Below, piece after piece: positions 1 to 5,360 of a DNA stretch of 6,321 nt; positions within the stretch are counted from its first letter, which is position 1; each line of letters starts with the position of its first letter. The stretch covers positions 1 to 6,321 of the forward strand of contig DWZY01000318.1 in NCBI GenBank assembly GCA_019117325.1, given 5' to 3'. A program made the translations under genes and the position numbers. The notes under the pieces are model-generated. The model saw nothing but the letters and a program-made list of their open reading frames with translations. It was not told where the DNA came from and did no database searches. The DNA comes from Candidatus Brevibacterium intestinigallinarum. GTDB taxonomy: Bacteria; Actinomycetota; Actinomycetes; Actinomycetales; Brevibacteriaceae.

Positions 1-124
1 CGCCGAGGTCTCGGCTGTGGGCCGCTGGGAGCGGGGGAGTCACGAGGGGGCGCGGGCCTTCGAGCAGCTGGCCGCCGACCTCACCTCGTCCGCACGGGGA
101 CACGTCGCGGGCACTTTGGGCTGA
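1..124 (+). CDS. 3' end of an unrecognised gene (partial)
   Basis: Frame 2 is open from the left edge to a TGA at 122-124 and gives about 40 residues, ending in ARGHVAGTLG. About 35 of the 40 codons end in G or C, which is the coding signature of the neighbouring genes; the other two forward frames lack this pattern. The visible tail is partly helical in character (the stretch EGARAFEQLAADL) and shows no membrane segment or motif. I do not recognise the family, and the start lies outside the window. The gene runs in the same direction as the DUF47-pit pair but is separated from it by 273 bases containing hairpins, so it is probably a separate transcription unit. The coding call is moderately sure; the function is unknown. 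Confidence 0.55.
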   Translation, partial: AEVSAVGRWERGSHEGARAFEQLAADLTSSARGHVAGTLG

Positions 125-127
125 CGT

Positions 128-172
128 GCCGGTGGGCAGGCGCGCCGTCCGGCCGACCGATGGCCCACCGGT
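128..172 (+). terminator. Candidate terminator after the partial gene
   Basis: CCGGTGGGC (129-137) is the exact reverse complement of GCCCACCGG (163-171), and G128-T172 adds a wobble pair. The stem is therefore 9-10 bp with a 25-base loop, starting 4 bases after the stop codon at 122-124. The loop contains the self-complementary GGCGCGCC (139-146). There is no T-run after the stem, which is common for actinobacterial terminators. The large loop and competing pairings (a 12-bp palindrome at 168-179) make the exact structure uncertain. Confidence 0.35.
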
Positions 173-181
173 CGACCGGCG

Positions 182-203
182 GCGGGTGAGTCTCGCCACC
201 CGC
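182..203 (+). other. Short hairpin in the intergenic gap
   Basis: GCGGGTG (182-188) and CACCCGC (197-203) form a perfect 7-bp stem around an 8-base loop. It follows directly after the larger inverted repeat at 128-172 and could be a second part of the same termination region. In sequence this GC-rich, small inverted repeats also arise by chance. Confidence 0.25.
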
Positions 204-253
204 ACCGCAGGTGCCGCGACGATCGGATGATCGGAGACGCGGGGACGAGTACG

Positions 254-385
254 ATGGAGGCGTGGCCCTCGGGTCACACCGGGTGTCGGGCTGCTGAAGC
301 CCCGGGCTCCAACATCAGCCGCTTCGAGCGGCCTACCGCCGAGAGGCGCTCTCAGTCCGGCACCCACCACAATCCAGACCAGTGA
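254..385 (+). CDS. Possible 43-codon leader ORF upstream of the DUF47 gene
   Basis: An ATG at 254 opens 43 codons ending in TGA at 383-385. This stop overlaps the ribosome-binding site (GAGGTGA, 384-390) of the DUF47 gene. GGGGA at 241-245 lies 8 bases before the ATG and could serve as a ribosome-binding site. By hand count, about 79% of third positions are G or C against roughly 65% at first and second positions; this leans towards coding but is weaker than in the real genes nearby. The predicted peptide starts MEAWPSGHTG, is hydrophilic, and has no membrane segment or family I recognise. If translated, its stop position would allow coupling to the DUF47 start. The alternative is an untranslated structured leader (see hairpins at 318-348). 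I consider real coding less likely than not. Confidence 0.2.
   Translation: MEAWPSGHTGCRAAEAPGSNISRFERPTAERRSQSGTHHNPDQ
318..348 (+). promoter_or_regulatory. Tandem hairpins in the DUF47-pit leader
   Basis: GCCGCT (318-323) pairs with AGCGGC (327-332) around a 3-base TCG loop. Five bases later CGCC (337-340) pairs with GGCG (345-348) around a GAGA tetraloop of the stable GNRA type. A competing pairing exists between GAGCG (326-330) and CGCTC (347-351) that would exclude both. The pair ends about 35 bases before the DUF47 ribosome-binding site. This could be a leader structure affecting expression. I see no match to a riboswitch class that I know. Confidence 0.3.
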
Positions 386-390
386 GGTGA
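384..390 (+). promoter_or_regulatory. Ribosome-binding site of the DUF47 gene
   Basis: GAGGTGA lies 7 bases before the GTG at 398-400 and closely matches the anti-Shine-Dalgarno complement. It supports this GTG as the start. No convincing -35/-10 pair is visible upstream, so the promoter is not assigned. Confidence 0.7.
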
Positions 391-397
391 TATCCCC

Positions 398-1018
398 GTG
401 CGCCTGCGCAGGCTGTCGAACGAGACGGAGTTCTTCACGCACCTCGCGGATCTGGCGACGAGCCTCCGCACCGGCACCCTCATCCTCGCGGAGCTCACGG
501 GCATCCCCATGGAGGAGCGCCGGGACGCCGTGAGCCGCCTGACGGAGGTGGCCGACGCCGCGGACGCCGCGGAATCCGCCGTCCTCCGCGCGCTGCGCGA
601 GAACTACGCGACGCCCGTCGACCGGGACTCGCTCTACCGGCTGGCCTCGACGCTGCGCGAGGCGGTGCACCGGCTGGAGGCCGTGGGGTTCGCCCTGTCG
701 TCCTCGGCGTTCGACGAGTTCCCCGTAGGAGTCCACGAATTCCTGGCGGTTCTGTCGAACGCATCGGACCAAACCCACACGATGCTCCAGCGGCTGCCGG
801 CCAAGCCAGACCAGTGGCAGTACGTCGAATCCATGTCGCGACTCTTCCATCGCGCGGAGATGCTGCACCTGCAGGTGTCCGACGCCGTGCCGGCGGCACG
901 CCGGGGCCTCGTCCACCTGGCCGCGGCCACCCTGCTGGGCCAGATGTTCTACGAGGCCGCGCGGTCGTTCGCGGGCATGGGCGCGGCGGTCGCGGAGATC
1001 GCCGTCCGCGAGTCCTGA
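398..1018 (+). CDS. DUF47 family protein (PhoU-like), partner of the Pit permease
   Basis: A 206-residue, mostly helical cytosolic protein of the usual DUF47 length. Family marks include an opening that places ETEFFTHLADLATSL where DUF47 proteins have their F-x-L first helix, and the block NYATPVDRDSLYRLAS (residues about 69-84), matching the conserved 'F-x-TP-x-(D/E)RED-I-x-x-L' core. Genes of this family sit next to pit in many bacteria and are thought to modulate the permease, as PhoU does for Pst. Here pit follows after 9 bases, clearly as one unit. Acidic residues usual after the core (DDxxD in homologues I recall) are replaced by REAVH, and the second E of the E-x-E-x-x-x-D helix is Ala, so metal binding may be weakened or lost. 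Codons 722-859 are unusually rich in A/T endings. The start is GTG with a good ribosome-binding site. Family is confident; the regulatory role is inferred. Confidence 0.85.
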   Translation: MRLRRLSNETEFFTHLADLATSLRTGTLILAELTGIPMEERRDAVSRLTEVADAADAAESAVLRALRENYATPVDRDSLYRLASTLREAVHRLEAVGFALSSSAFDEFPVGVHEFLAVLSNASDQTHTMLQRLPAKPDQWQYVESMSRLFHRAEMLHLQVSDAVPAARRGLVHLAAATLLGQMFYEAARSFAGMGAAVAEIAVRES

Positions 1019-1027
1019 GTCCGCACC

Positions 1028-2038
1028 GTGGAGATCCTCTTCCTCGTCGCTGTCCTCACGACCGCCGGATTCGCCTTCGTCAACGGCTTCCACGACGCGG
1101 GTGTGACGGTGGGCAATGCGGTGCGCAGCCGTGCGCTCAGCCCCCGCATCGCCCTCCTCATGGCGGGCACCTTCAACTTCGTGGGCGCACTGATGGGCCA
1201 GGGCGTGGCGCTGACGGTCGCAGAGAACACCATCACCCTGCCGCATGAGCCCCATCGGCTGCTGCTCGTCATCGTCGCGGGGCTGGGCGGTGCGGTCGCC
1301 TGGGGCATCGTCACCTACATCGCAGCACTCCCCGTCTCCTCGACCTACACGCTGGTGGGCGGACTCCTGGGCGCGGGGCTGGTCTACGGTGCGGTCGCGG
1401 ACTTCTCGAACGTCGTCGTGCGACTGATCCTGCCGCTCCTCATCGCACCCGTGGTGGTGCTCGTCATGTCCGCCCTCGTGACGCTCGTCGTCACGCGGCT
1501 GGCGGAGAACGCCGCGCCCAAGCCGCTCTTCCGGAACGCGCGCGCGGCGGACGCGATCGTGACGGGCATCCTGGCGCTGGGACACGGCGTGCAGGACGCG
1601 CAGAAGTCCGCGGCGATCCTCATGATCGCGGTCCTCGCGTACCAGGGGATCGACTTCGTCGACGGCGAGTCGACGGACGTGACGTGGCCCGTGCGCCTCC
1701 TCATCGCCGCGGCGCTCGCCCTGGGCACCGTGACCTCCGGCTGGCGCGTCATGCGCACCGTGGCCGTCCGGCTGGTGAGCCTCGACCCGCTCAAGTCGGT
1801 CCTGGCCAACGGGGTGGCGGCGACGGCGACGCTCGCGGCCGCCTTCGCCGTCGCGGTCCCCGTGTCGATCGTCTACTCCGTGACGGCGGCGAACGTCGGC
1901 ACGCAGTTCTCCGGCCGTCGGGGCGTCGTGCGGCTGCGCTTCCTGCTGCCCATCGTCGCGACCGCGCTGCTGGCGATCCCCGTGCCCGCCCTGCTGAGTG
2001 CGGGCTTCGCGTGGATCCTGCTGGTCGCGGGCGTCTGA
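1028..2038 (+). CDS. pit: PiT-family inorganic phosphate permease, divergent signatures
   Basis: A 336-residue, very hydrophobic inner-membrane protein, the size of short bacterial Pit carriers, which move phosphate (often as a metal-phosphate complex or with a cation) at low affinity. The PiT inverted-repeat layout is visible: NGFHDAGVTVGNAV with RALSPR (residues 19-40) and LGHGVQDAQKS (184-194), each followed by a PVS motif (LPVSSTY 101-107; VPVSIVY 277-283). SGWRVMRT (237-244) matches the conserved GWR segment. Compared with the consensus as I know it, the Asn of 'HDxxN' is Val, the Asn of 'GTNDAQKT' is Gln, and the His ending both 'P(T/V)S(T/S)(T/S)H' motifs is Tyr. Substrate could therefore differ; the family also includes the CysP sulfate carriers. 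The GTG start has only a weak ribosome-binding site (GAG near 1017-1019), suggesting coupling to the DUF47 gene. The next in-frame ATG would delete the first signature, so GTG is preferred. Confidence 0.88.
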   Translation: MEILFLVAVLTTAGFAFVNGFHDAGVTVGNAVRSRALSPRIALLMAGTFNFVGALMGQGVALTVAENTITLPHEPHRLLLVIVAGLGGAVAWGIVTYIAALPVSSTYTLVGGLLGAGLVYGAVADFSNVVVRLILPLLIAPVVVLVMSALVTLVVTRLAENAAPKPLFRNARAADAIVTGILALGHGVQDAQKSAAILMIAVLAYQGIDFVDGESTDVTWPVRLLIAAALALGTVTSGWRVMRTVAVRLVSLDPLKSVLANGVAATATLAAAFAVAVPVSIVYSVTAANVGTQFSGRRGVVRLRFLLPIVATALLAIPVPALLSAGFAWILLVAGV

Positions 2039-2127
2039 CACGCACGGCCCGAGGCCGCCGTCACCGTCCGCAGTCGTCGTCCGGCGCTGCCCCCGAGACC
2101 ATCCCGGCTTCACGGGACCGTCCCGGA

Positions 2128-2171
2128 ACGACTGATGCGGCGCACCCGTGGGGGTGTGCCGCATCAGTCGT
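2128..2171. terminator. Bidirectional terminator between convergent pit and pstB
   Basis: Bases 2128-2147 pair with 2152-2171: a 20-bp stem around the 4-base loop GTGG. The outer 14 pairs are exact (ACGACTGATGCGGC with GCCGCATCAGTCGT). The only non-Watson-Crick position is G2142/T2157, which is a G-U wobble in the + transcript (pit) but a C-A mismatch in the - transcript (pstB). The stem starts 89 bases after the pit stop and ends 27 bases from the pstB stop. There is no T-run on either side, so it is of the hairpin-only type frequent in Actinobacteria. Length, perfection and the convergent position make this a strong call. Confidence 0.85.
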
Positions 2172-2198
2172 GCAGGCGAGCGGGGGAGTGCCTCCGGA

Positions 2199-2978
2199 TC
2201 AGCCGAAGCGACCGGAGACGTAGTTGAGCGTCTGCTCGTTCTCCGGGTTCTGGAAGATCGTCGAGGTCTCCGCGTACTCGATGAGCTTGCCGGGCTTGCC
2301 GGTGCCCTGGATGTTGAAGAACGCCGTCTTGTCCGCCACGCGGGCGGCCTGCTGCATGTTGTGCGTGACGATGACGACGGTGTAGTCGGACTTCAGCTCG
2401 TTGATGAGGTCCTCGACGGCCAGGGTGGAGATCGGGTCCAGGGCCGAGCAGGGCTCGTCCATGAGGATGACCGAGGGCTCGACAGCCACCGTGCGGGCGA
2501 TGCAGAGGCGCTGCTGCTGACCGCCGGACAGACCGGATCCGGGCTTGTCGAGGCGGTCCTTGACCTCGTTCCACAGGTTGGCGCCCCGCAGCGACTTCTC
2601 GACGATCGCGTCCGCGTCGGACTTCGACAGGCGGGTGCCGTTGAGCTTGTAGCCGGCCAGGACGTTCTCGCGGATCGACATCGTGGGGAACGGGTTGGGG
2701 CGCTGGAAGACCATGCCCACCTCGGACCGGATGTTCACCGGGTCGACGCCGGAGCCGTAGATGTCCTCGCCGTCCAGCAGCATCTGGCCCTCGGCGTATG
2801 CGCCGGGGAGCACCTCGTGCATGCGGTTGATGGTGCGGAGGAAGGTCGTCTTGCCGCAGCCGGACGGCCCGATGAAGGCGGTGACCGACCGGGGCTCGAT
2901 GCGGATGTTCACGCCCTCGACAGCCAGGAAGCTGCCGTAATAGACGTTGAGGTCGATCGCGTCGATGCGCTTTGCCAT
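2199..2978 (-). CDS. pstB: Phosphate ABC transporter ATP-binding protein PstB
   Basis: A 259-residue cytosolic ATPase that powers phosphate import through PstC-PstA; the length is normal for PstB. All nucleotide-binding motifs are intact: Walker A GPSGCGKT (37-44), Q-loop FQRPNPFP (91-98, Gln92), ABC signature LSGGQQQR (150-157), Walker B VILMDEP (170-176) with catalytic Glu175, D-loop SALD (178-181) and switch His206 in VTHNMQQA. The start NVYYG and the tail segment IFQNPENEQT are typical of PstB rather than other ABC ATPases. The ATG at 2976-2978 is preceded by AAAGGAA 11 bases upstream (2990-2996), a usable site. It is the last gene of the pst unit, 60 bases after pstA. No phoU follows; transcription meets the terminator at 2128-2171. 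Confidence 0.97.
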   Translation of the reverse strand: MAKRIDAIDLNVYYGSFLAVEGVNIRIEPRSVTAFIGPSGCGKTTFLRTINRMHEVLPGAYAEGQMLLDGEDIYGSGVDPVNIRSEVGMVFQRPNPFPTMSIRENVLAGYKLNGTRLSKSDADAIVEKSLRGANLWNEVKDRLDKPGSGLSGGQQQRLCIARTVAVEPSVILMDEPCSALDPISTLAVEDLINELKSDYTVVIVTHNMQQAARVADKTAFFNIQGTGKPGKLIEYAETSTIFQNPENEQTLNYVSGRFG

Positions 2979-3038
2979 GGTCTCTTCGATTCCTTTGCTT
3001 CTGTGCCTGCTCGTGCTGTTCCGTGCGACGCGCGCCGG

Positions 3039-4232
3039 TCAGCGTCCCGACTTCTTGGGAGCGAACGCCTGGGCGATGATGCGTGCGACGAGGTTGAGCA
3101 GCATGACGATGATGATGAGCACGAGCGCGGCGGCCCACGCGCGCAGCTCCGACGGGAGCGGATCGGCCGGAGCGGTGGGGTTGATGAGCTGGCGGTAGAT
3201 GTACACCGGCAGTGCGGTCATCCAGCCGCTGAACGGGTTCCACGTGGTGGTGGCGAGGAAGCCCGCCGTCACGAGGATGGGGGCGGTCTCGCCGGTGACG
3301 CGGGCGATCGCCAGGGTGACGCCGGAGGCGATGCCGGAGATCGAGGTGGGGAGGACCACCTTCATGATCGTCCGCCACTTGCGCACGCCCAGCGCGTAGG
3401 AGGCCTCGCGCAGCTCGTTGGGCACGACCCGCAGCATCTCCTCCGTCGAGCGGACGACGACCGGGATCATGAGGACGGACAGGGCGATCGCCGCGGACAG
3501 GCCCATCTTGACCATCTGCAGGTGCGCGGGGCTCGAGCCGATGAACGTGGTGATGAACAGCTGGACCGCTGCGAAAGCGAACAGACCGGCGACGATCGAG
3601 GGGATGCCCGTCATGACGTCGACGAAGAACGTGATCGCGCGGGCGAACCAGCCGCCGCGGCTGTACTCGACCAGGTAGATCGAGGTGAGCAGACCGATCG
3701 GGACGGAGATGACCGTCGCGACGACCGTGATCATGAGGGTGCCGATGAGGCCGTGGGCGAAGCCGCCGGACAGCGGAGCGCCCTCGTTCTGGGTCGCCGC
3801 GTCCGTCGCGCCGTTCGTGGTCGACATGTCGTAGATGAGCAGGCCCGGGTTCGCCAGCAGCGTGGGCAGACCCTGGGCGAAGACCGTCCACAGGAGCGAG
3901 ATGAGGGGGATGAGCGCGATGATGAACGCGGCCCAGACGAGGTTGCGCCACAGGCCGTCGGTGGCGCGGCGCCGGTTCTCGATCACGCGCGTCGCGATGT
4001 ACATGCCGACCACGTAGAGGATCGCGGCGACGATGAGCCAGCCGGTGATGGAGAAGCTCTCACCCATGAGTGCGGCGAGGCCCGCTCCCACGGCGAGTGC
4101 GCCGCCGGCGACGGCCAGCCAGGTCCACGTGGGCTTCTGGCCCGCGGTCAGGGAGTTACCACCGCTGCTCTTCTGCGGCGCGGTGGTGGGGGCGGTGCCG
4201 CCCTGGTCAGGATTCTTCACTGCAGTGGTCAT
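3039..4232 (-). CDS. pstA: Phosphate ABC transporter permease PstA, with an N-terminal extension
   Basis: A 397-residue inner-membrane subunit that forms the phosphate channel with PstC. The permease core starts near residue 98 and includes HGLIGTLMITVVATVISVPIG (from about 160), MTGIPSIVAGLFAF (207-220), the EAA coupling loop EASYALG (276-282) that contacts PstB, and ARVTGETAPIL (310-320), all typical of PstA. Ahead of the core is a polar Ser/Thr/Gly-rich stretch (1-33) and two extra hydrophobic segments (about 37-55 and 62-80), so it is roughly 100 residues longer than enterobacterial PstA; such extensions occur in related actinobacteria. I chose the ATG at 4230-4232 because it overlaps the pstC stop by one base (TGATG) and has GGGAG 7 bases upstream (4240-4244). 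A longer reading from 4274 would run into pstC and is unlikely. Confidence 0.95.
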   Translation of the reverse strand: MTTAVKNPDQGGTAPTTAPQKSSGGNSLTAGQKPTWTWLAVAGGALAVGAGLAALMGESFSITGWLIVAAILYVVGMYIATRVIENRRRATDGLWRNLVWAAFIIALIPLISLLWTVFAQGLPTLLANPGLLIYDMSTTNGATDAATQNEGAPLSGGFAHGLIGTLMITVVATVISVPIGLLTSIYLVEYSRGGWFARAITFFVDVMTGIPSIVAGLFAFAAVQLFITTFIGSSPAHLQMVKMGLSAAIALSVLMIPVVVRSTEEMLRVVPNELREASYALGVRKWRTIMKVVLPTSISGIASGVTLAIARVTGETAPILVTAGFLATTTWNPFSGWMTALPVYIYRQLINPTAPADPLPSELRAWAAALVLIIIVMLLNLVARIIAQAFAPKKSGR

Positions 4233-5203
4233 CAGTTGGCTCCCGAGAATTCCTTGTGGCGGCTGACGATCCACCGGGCGATCATGTTCACCACGAGCGT
4301 GATGATGAACAGCATGAGGCCGGCCGCGATGAGCTCGGACTGGCGCATGCCGAACGCCTCGGGGAAGTTCAGGGCGATCTCCGACGGGATCGTCTGGTTG
4401 CCGGAGGAGATGAGGCTGAGGCTGAAGACGCCGCCGGACAGGACGAGCGTGACGGCCATGGTCTCACCCAGCGCGCGGCCCAGGCCCAGCATGATCGAGG
4501 AGACGATGCCGGCGCGGGCGAAGGGGAAGACGGTCATCTTGACCATTTCCCACTGTGTGGCGCCCAGCGCCAGGGCGGCCTCCTCGTGCAGCTTGGGCGT
4601 CTGGAGGAAGATCTCGCGGCACAGCGAGGTGATGATCGGCAGGATCATGACCGCGAGGACCACGCCGGAGGTCAGCAGCGTGCGGCCCGTGGTCGAGGGG
4701 CTGCCCGCGAAGAAGGGGATGAAGCCCAGGTTGTCGTGCAGCCATCCGTAGATCGGGACCATCGCGGACGACAGCGTGATCATGCCCCAGGCGCCGAAGA
4801 CGACGGAGGGGATCGCTGCCAGCAGATCGATGACGTAGCCGATGGGCGTCGCGAGCTTCCGCGGCGCGTAGTGCGAGATGAAGAGGGCGATGCCCACCGC
4901 GACGGGCGTGGCGAGGAGGATGGCGATCGCGGAGGCCATGAGCGTGCCGCCGATGAGCGGCATGACGTAGACCCAGAAGTTCTCCGCGCTCTTGATCGAG
5001 TCGACGTTGGAGAAGACCTTCGGTGCCAGTGCCGGCAGCGACTCGGTGACGAGGAAGATCGCCACGAAGGCGAGCACCAGGAGGATGAGCCCGCCCGCCC
5101 CGTAGGCGAGCCCGGCGAAGATCTTGTCCGCGGAGGCGCTCCCTGATGACTTCGTGGTGGGCGAGGCGGATGCGCTCCTCGCTTCTGTGACCTGCTCAGC
5201 CAC
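4232..5203 (-). CDS. pstC: Phosphate ABC transporter permease PstC
   Basis: A 323-residue inner-membrane permease, partner of PstA, of normal length. A polar Ser/Ala-rich N-terminus (1-25) precedes a first membrane helix (about 28-53). The periplasmic-side segment SAENFWVYVMPLIGGTLMAS (72-91), then TPVAVGIALFISHYAP (99-114), LLAAIPSVVFGAWG (127-140), the EAA loop EEAALALGATQWEMV (207-221) and GLGRALGETMAVTLV (240-254) are all standard for PstC. The C-terminus ends in a last helix and SRHKEFSGAN. The start is GTG at 5201-5203, backed by a strong GAGGGGAG site 5 bases upstream. It lies 157 bases after pstS, with two hairpins between them, and is translationally coupled to pstA by the TGATG overlap. 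Confidence 0.96.
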   Translation of the reverse strand: MAEQVTEARSASASPTTKSSGSASADKIFAGLAYGAGGLILLVLAFVAIFLVTESLPALAPKVFSNVDSIKSAENFWVYVMPLIGGTLMASAIAILLATPVAVGIALFISHYAPRKLATPIGYVIDLLAAIPSVVFGAWGMITLSSAMVPIYGWLHDNLGFIPFFAGSPSTTGRTLLTSGVVLAVMILPIITSLCREIFLQTPKLHEEAALALGATQWEMVKMTVFPFARAGIVSSIMLGLGRALGETMAVTLVLSGGVFSLSLISSGNQTIPSEIALNFPEAFGMRQSELIAAGLMLFIITLVVNMIARWIVSRHKEFSGAN

Positions 5204-5208
5204 TGTGA

Positions 5209-5216
5209 CTCCCCTC
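5209..5216 (-). promoter_or_regulatory. Ribosome-binding site of pstC
   Basis: On the - strand GAGGGGAG lies 5 bases before the GTG at 5201-5203 and decides this non-ATG start. Its strength suggests independent initiation of translation, as expected for a cistron separated by 157 bases from the preceding one. Confidence 0.7.
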
Positions 5217-5229
5217 GGAGTGTCGCGAT

Positions 5230-5245
5230 CCGGGCGGCGGCCCGG
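5230..5245 (-). other. Small GC hairpin upstream of pstC
   Basis: CCGGGC (5230-5235) pairs with GCCCGG (5240-5245), 6 bp with a 4-base loop, 13 bases upstream of the pstC ribosome-binding site. It is close enough to affect ribosome access or to mark a processed 5' end. Such a short GC stem could also be chance in this composition. Confidence 0.3.
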
Positions 5246-5298
5246 GCGTGTGTCGGTTTCGTTCGTCCTGCTGCGTACCAGTGTGCAGGATCGACGGT

Positions 5299-5331
5299 GC
5301 CGCCGGCCCGCTCCACGAGCGGACCGGCGGC
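5299..5331 (-). terminator. pstS-pstC intergenic hairpin (attenuator or mRNA-stabilising stem)
   Basis: Bases 5299-5313 pair with 5317-5331 around a 3-base loop. One position is C5307/A5323 on the + strand; in the - strand RNA this is a G-U wobble, so the pst transcript forms an unbroken 15-bp stem while the opposite strand does not. It begins 29 bases after the pstS stop. There is no T-run. The position after the binding-protein gene and before the permease genes is where a partial terminator or a stem protecting the pstS message would give more PstS than PstC, PstA and PstB. The structure is clear; its role is inferred. Confidence 0.65.
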
Positions 5332-5360
5332 GTCGCCGGATGGTGCGTCAGGGCTGTCCG

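Noticed and set aside
226..255. Possible promoter with TACGAT (250-255) as -10
   Set aside because: The -10 fits TANNNT, but no acceptable -35 lies 16-19 bases upstream. In this composition the match alone is not enough.
271..290. Possible PHO box (GGGTCACACC followed by GGGTGTCGGG)
   Set aside because: The resemblance to GTTCACC-type direct repeats is poor and the two halves do not match each other. It is closer to a short inverted repeat (ACACC-G-GGTGT).
495..1314. Several open frames overlapping the DUF47 and pit genes on both strands (495-899, 634-930, 814-1248, 949-1314)
   Set aside because: They have no ribosome-binding context or recognisable family and contradict the third-position G/C pattern of the DUF47 and pit frames.
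3096..3110. GATGAT microsatellite-like run
   Set aside because: It is the complement of consecutive Ile codons in the last membrane helix of PstA, so codon choice explains it.
2164..3951. A 595-codon open frame on the - strand
   Set aside because: It is out of frame with pstA and pstB on the same strand and gives a His/Arg/Pro/Ala-rich shadow protein. The real frames have all family motifs.
4233..4274. A longer PstA start at 4274
   Set aside because: It would overlap the pstC end by 43 bases and adds residues that are unlike PstA. The ATG at 4230-4232 has a good ribosome-binding site and the TGATG coupling.
2148..4751. An 867-codon open frame on the + strand across pstB, pstA and part of pstC
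   Set aside because: It lies antisense to three well-supported pst genes. Its protein is low-complexity and rich in Asp, Arg, Glu and Gly, as expected from the complement of GC-biased codons, with no recognisable domain.
4070..5146. A 358-codon + strand open frame over pstC and the start of pstA
   Set aside because: Another antisense shadow of compositional origin; the sequence is repetitive in Arg, Asp, Glu and Gly.
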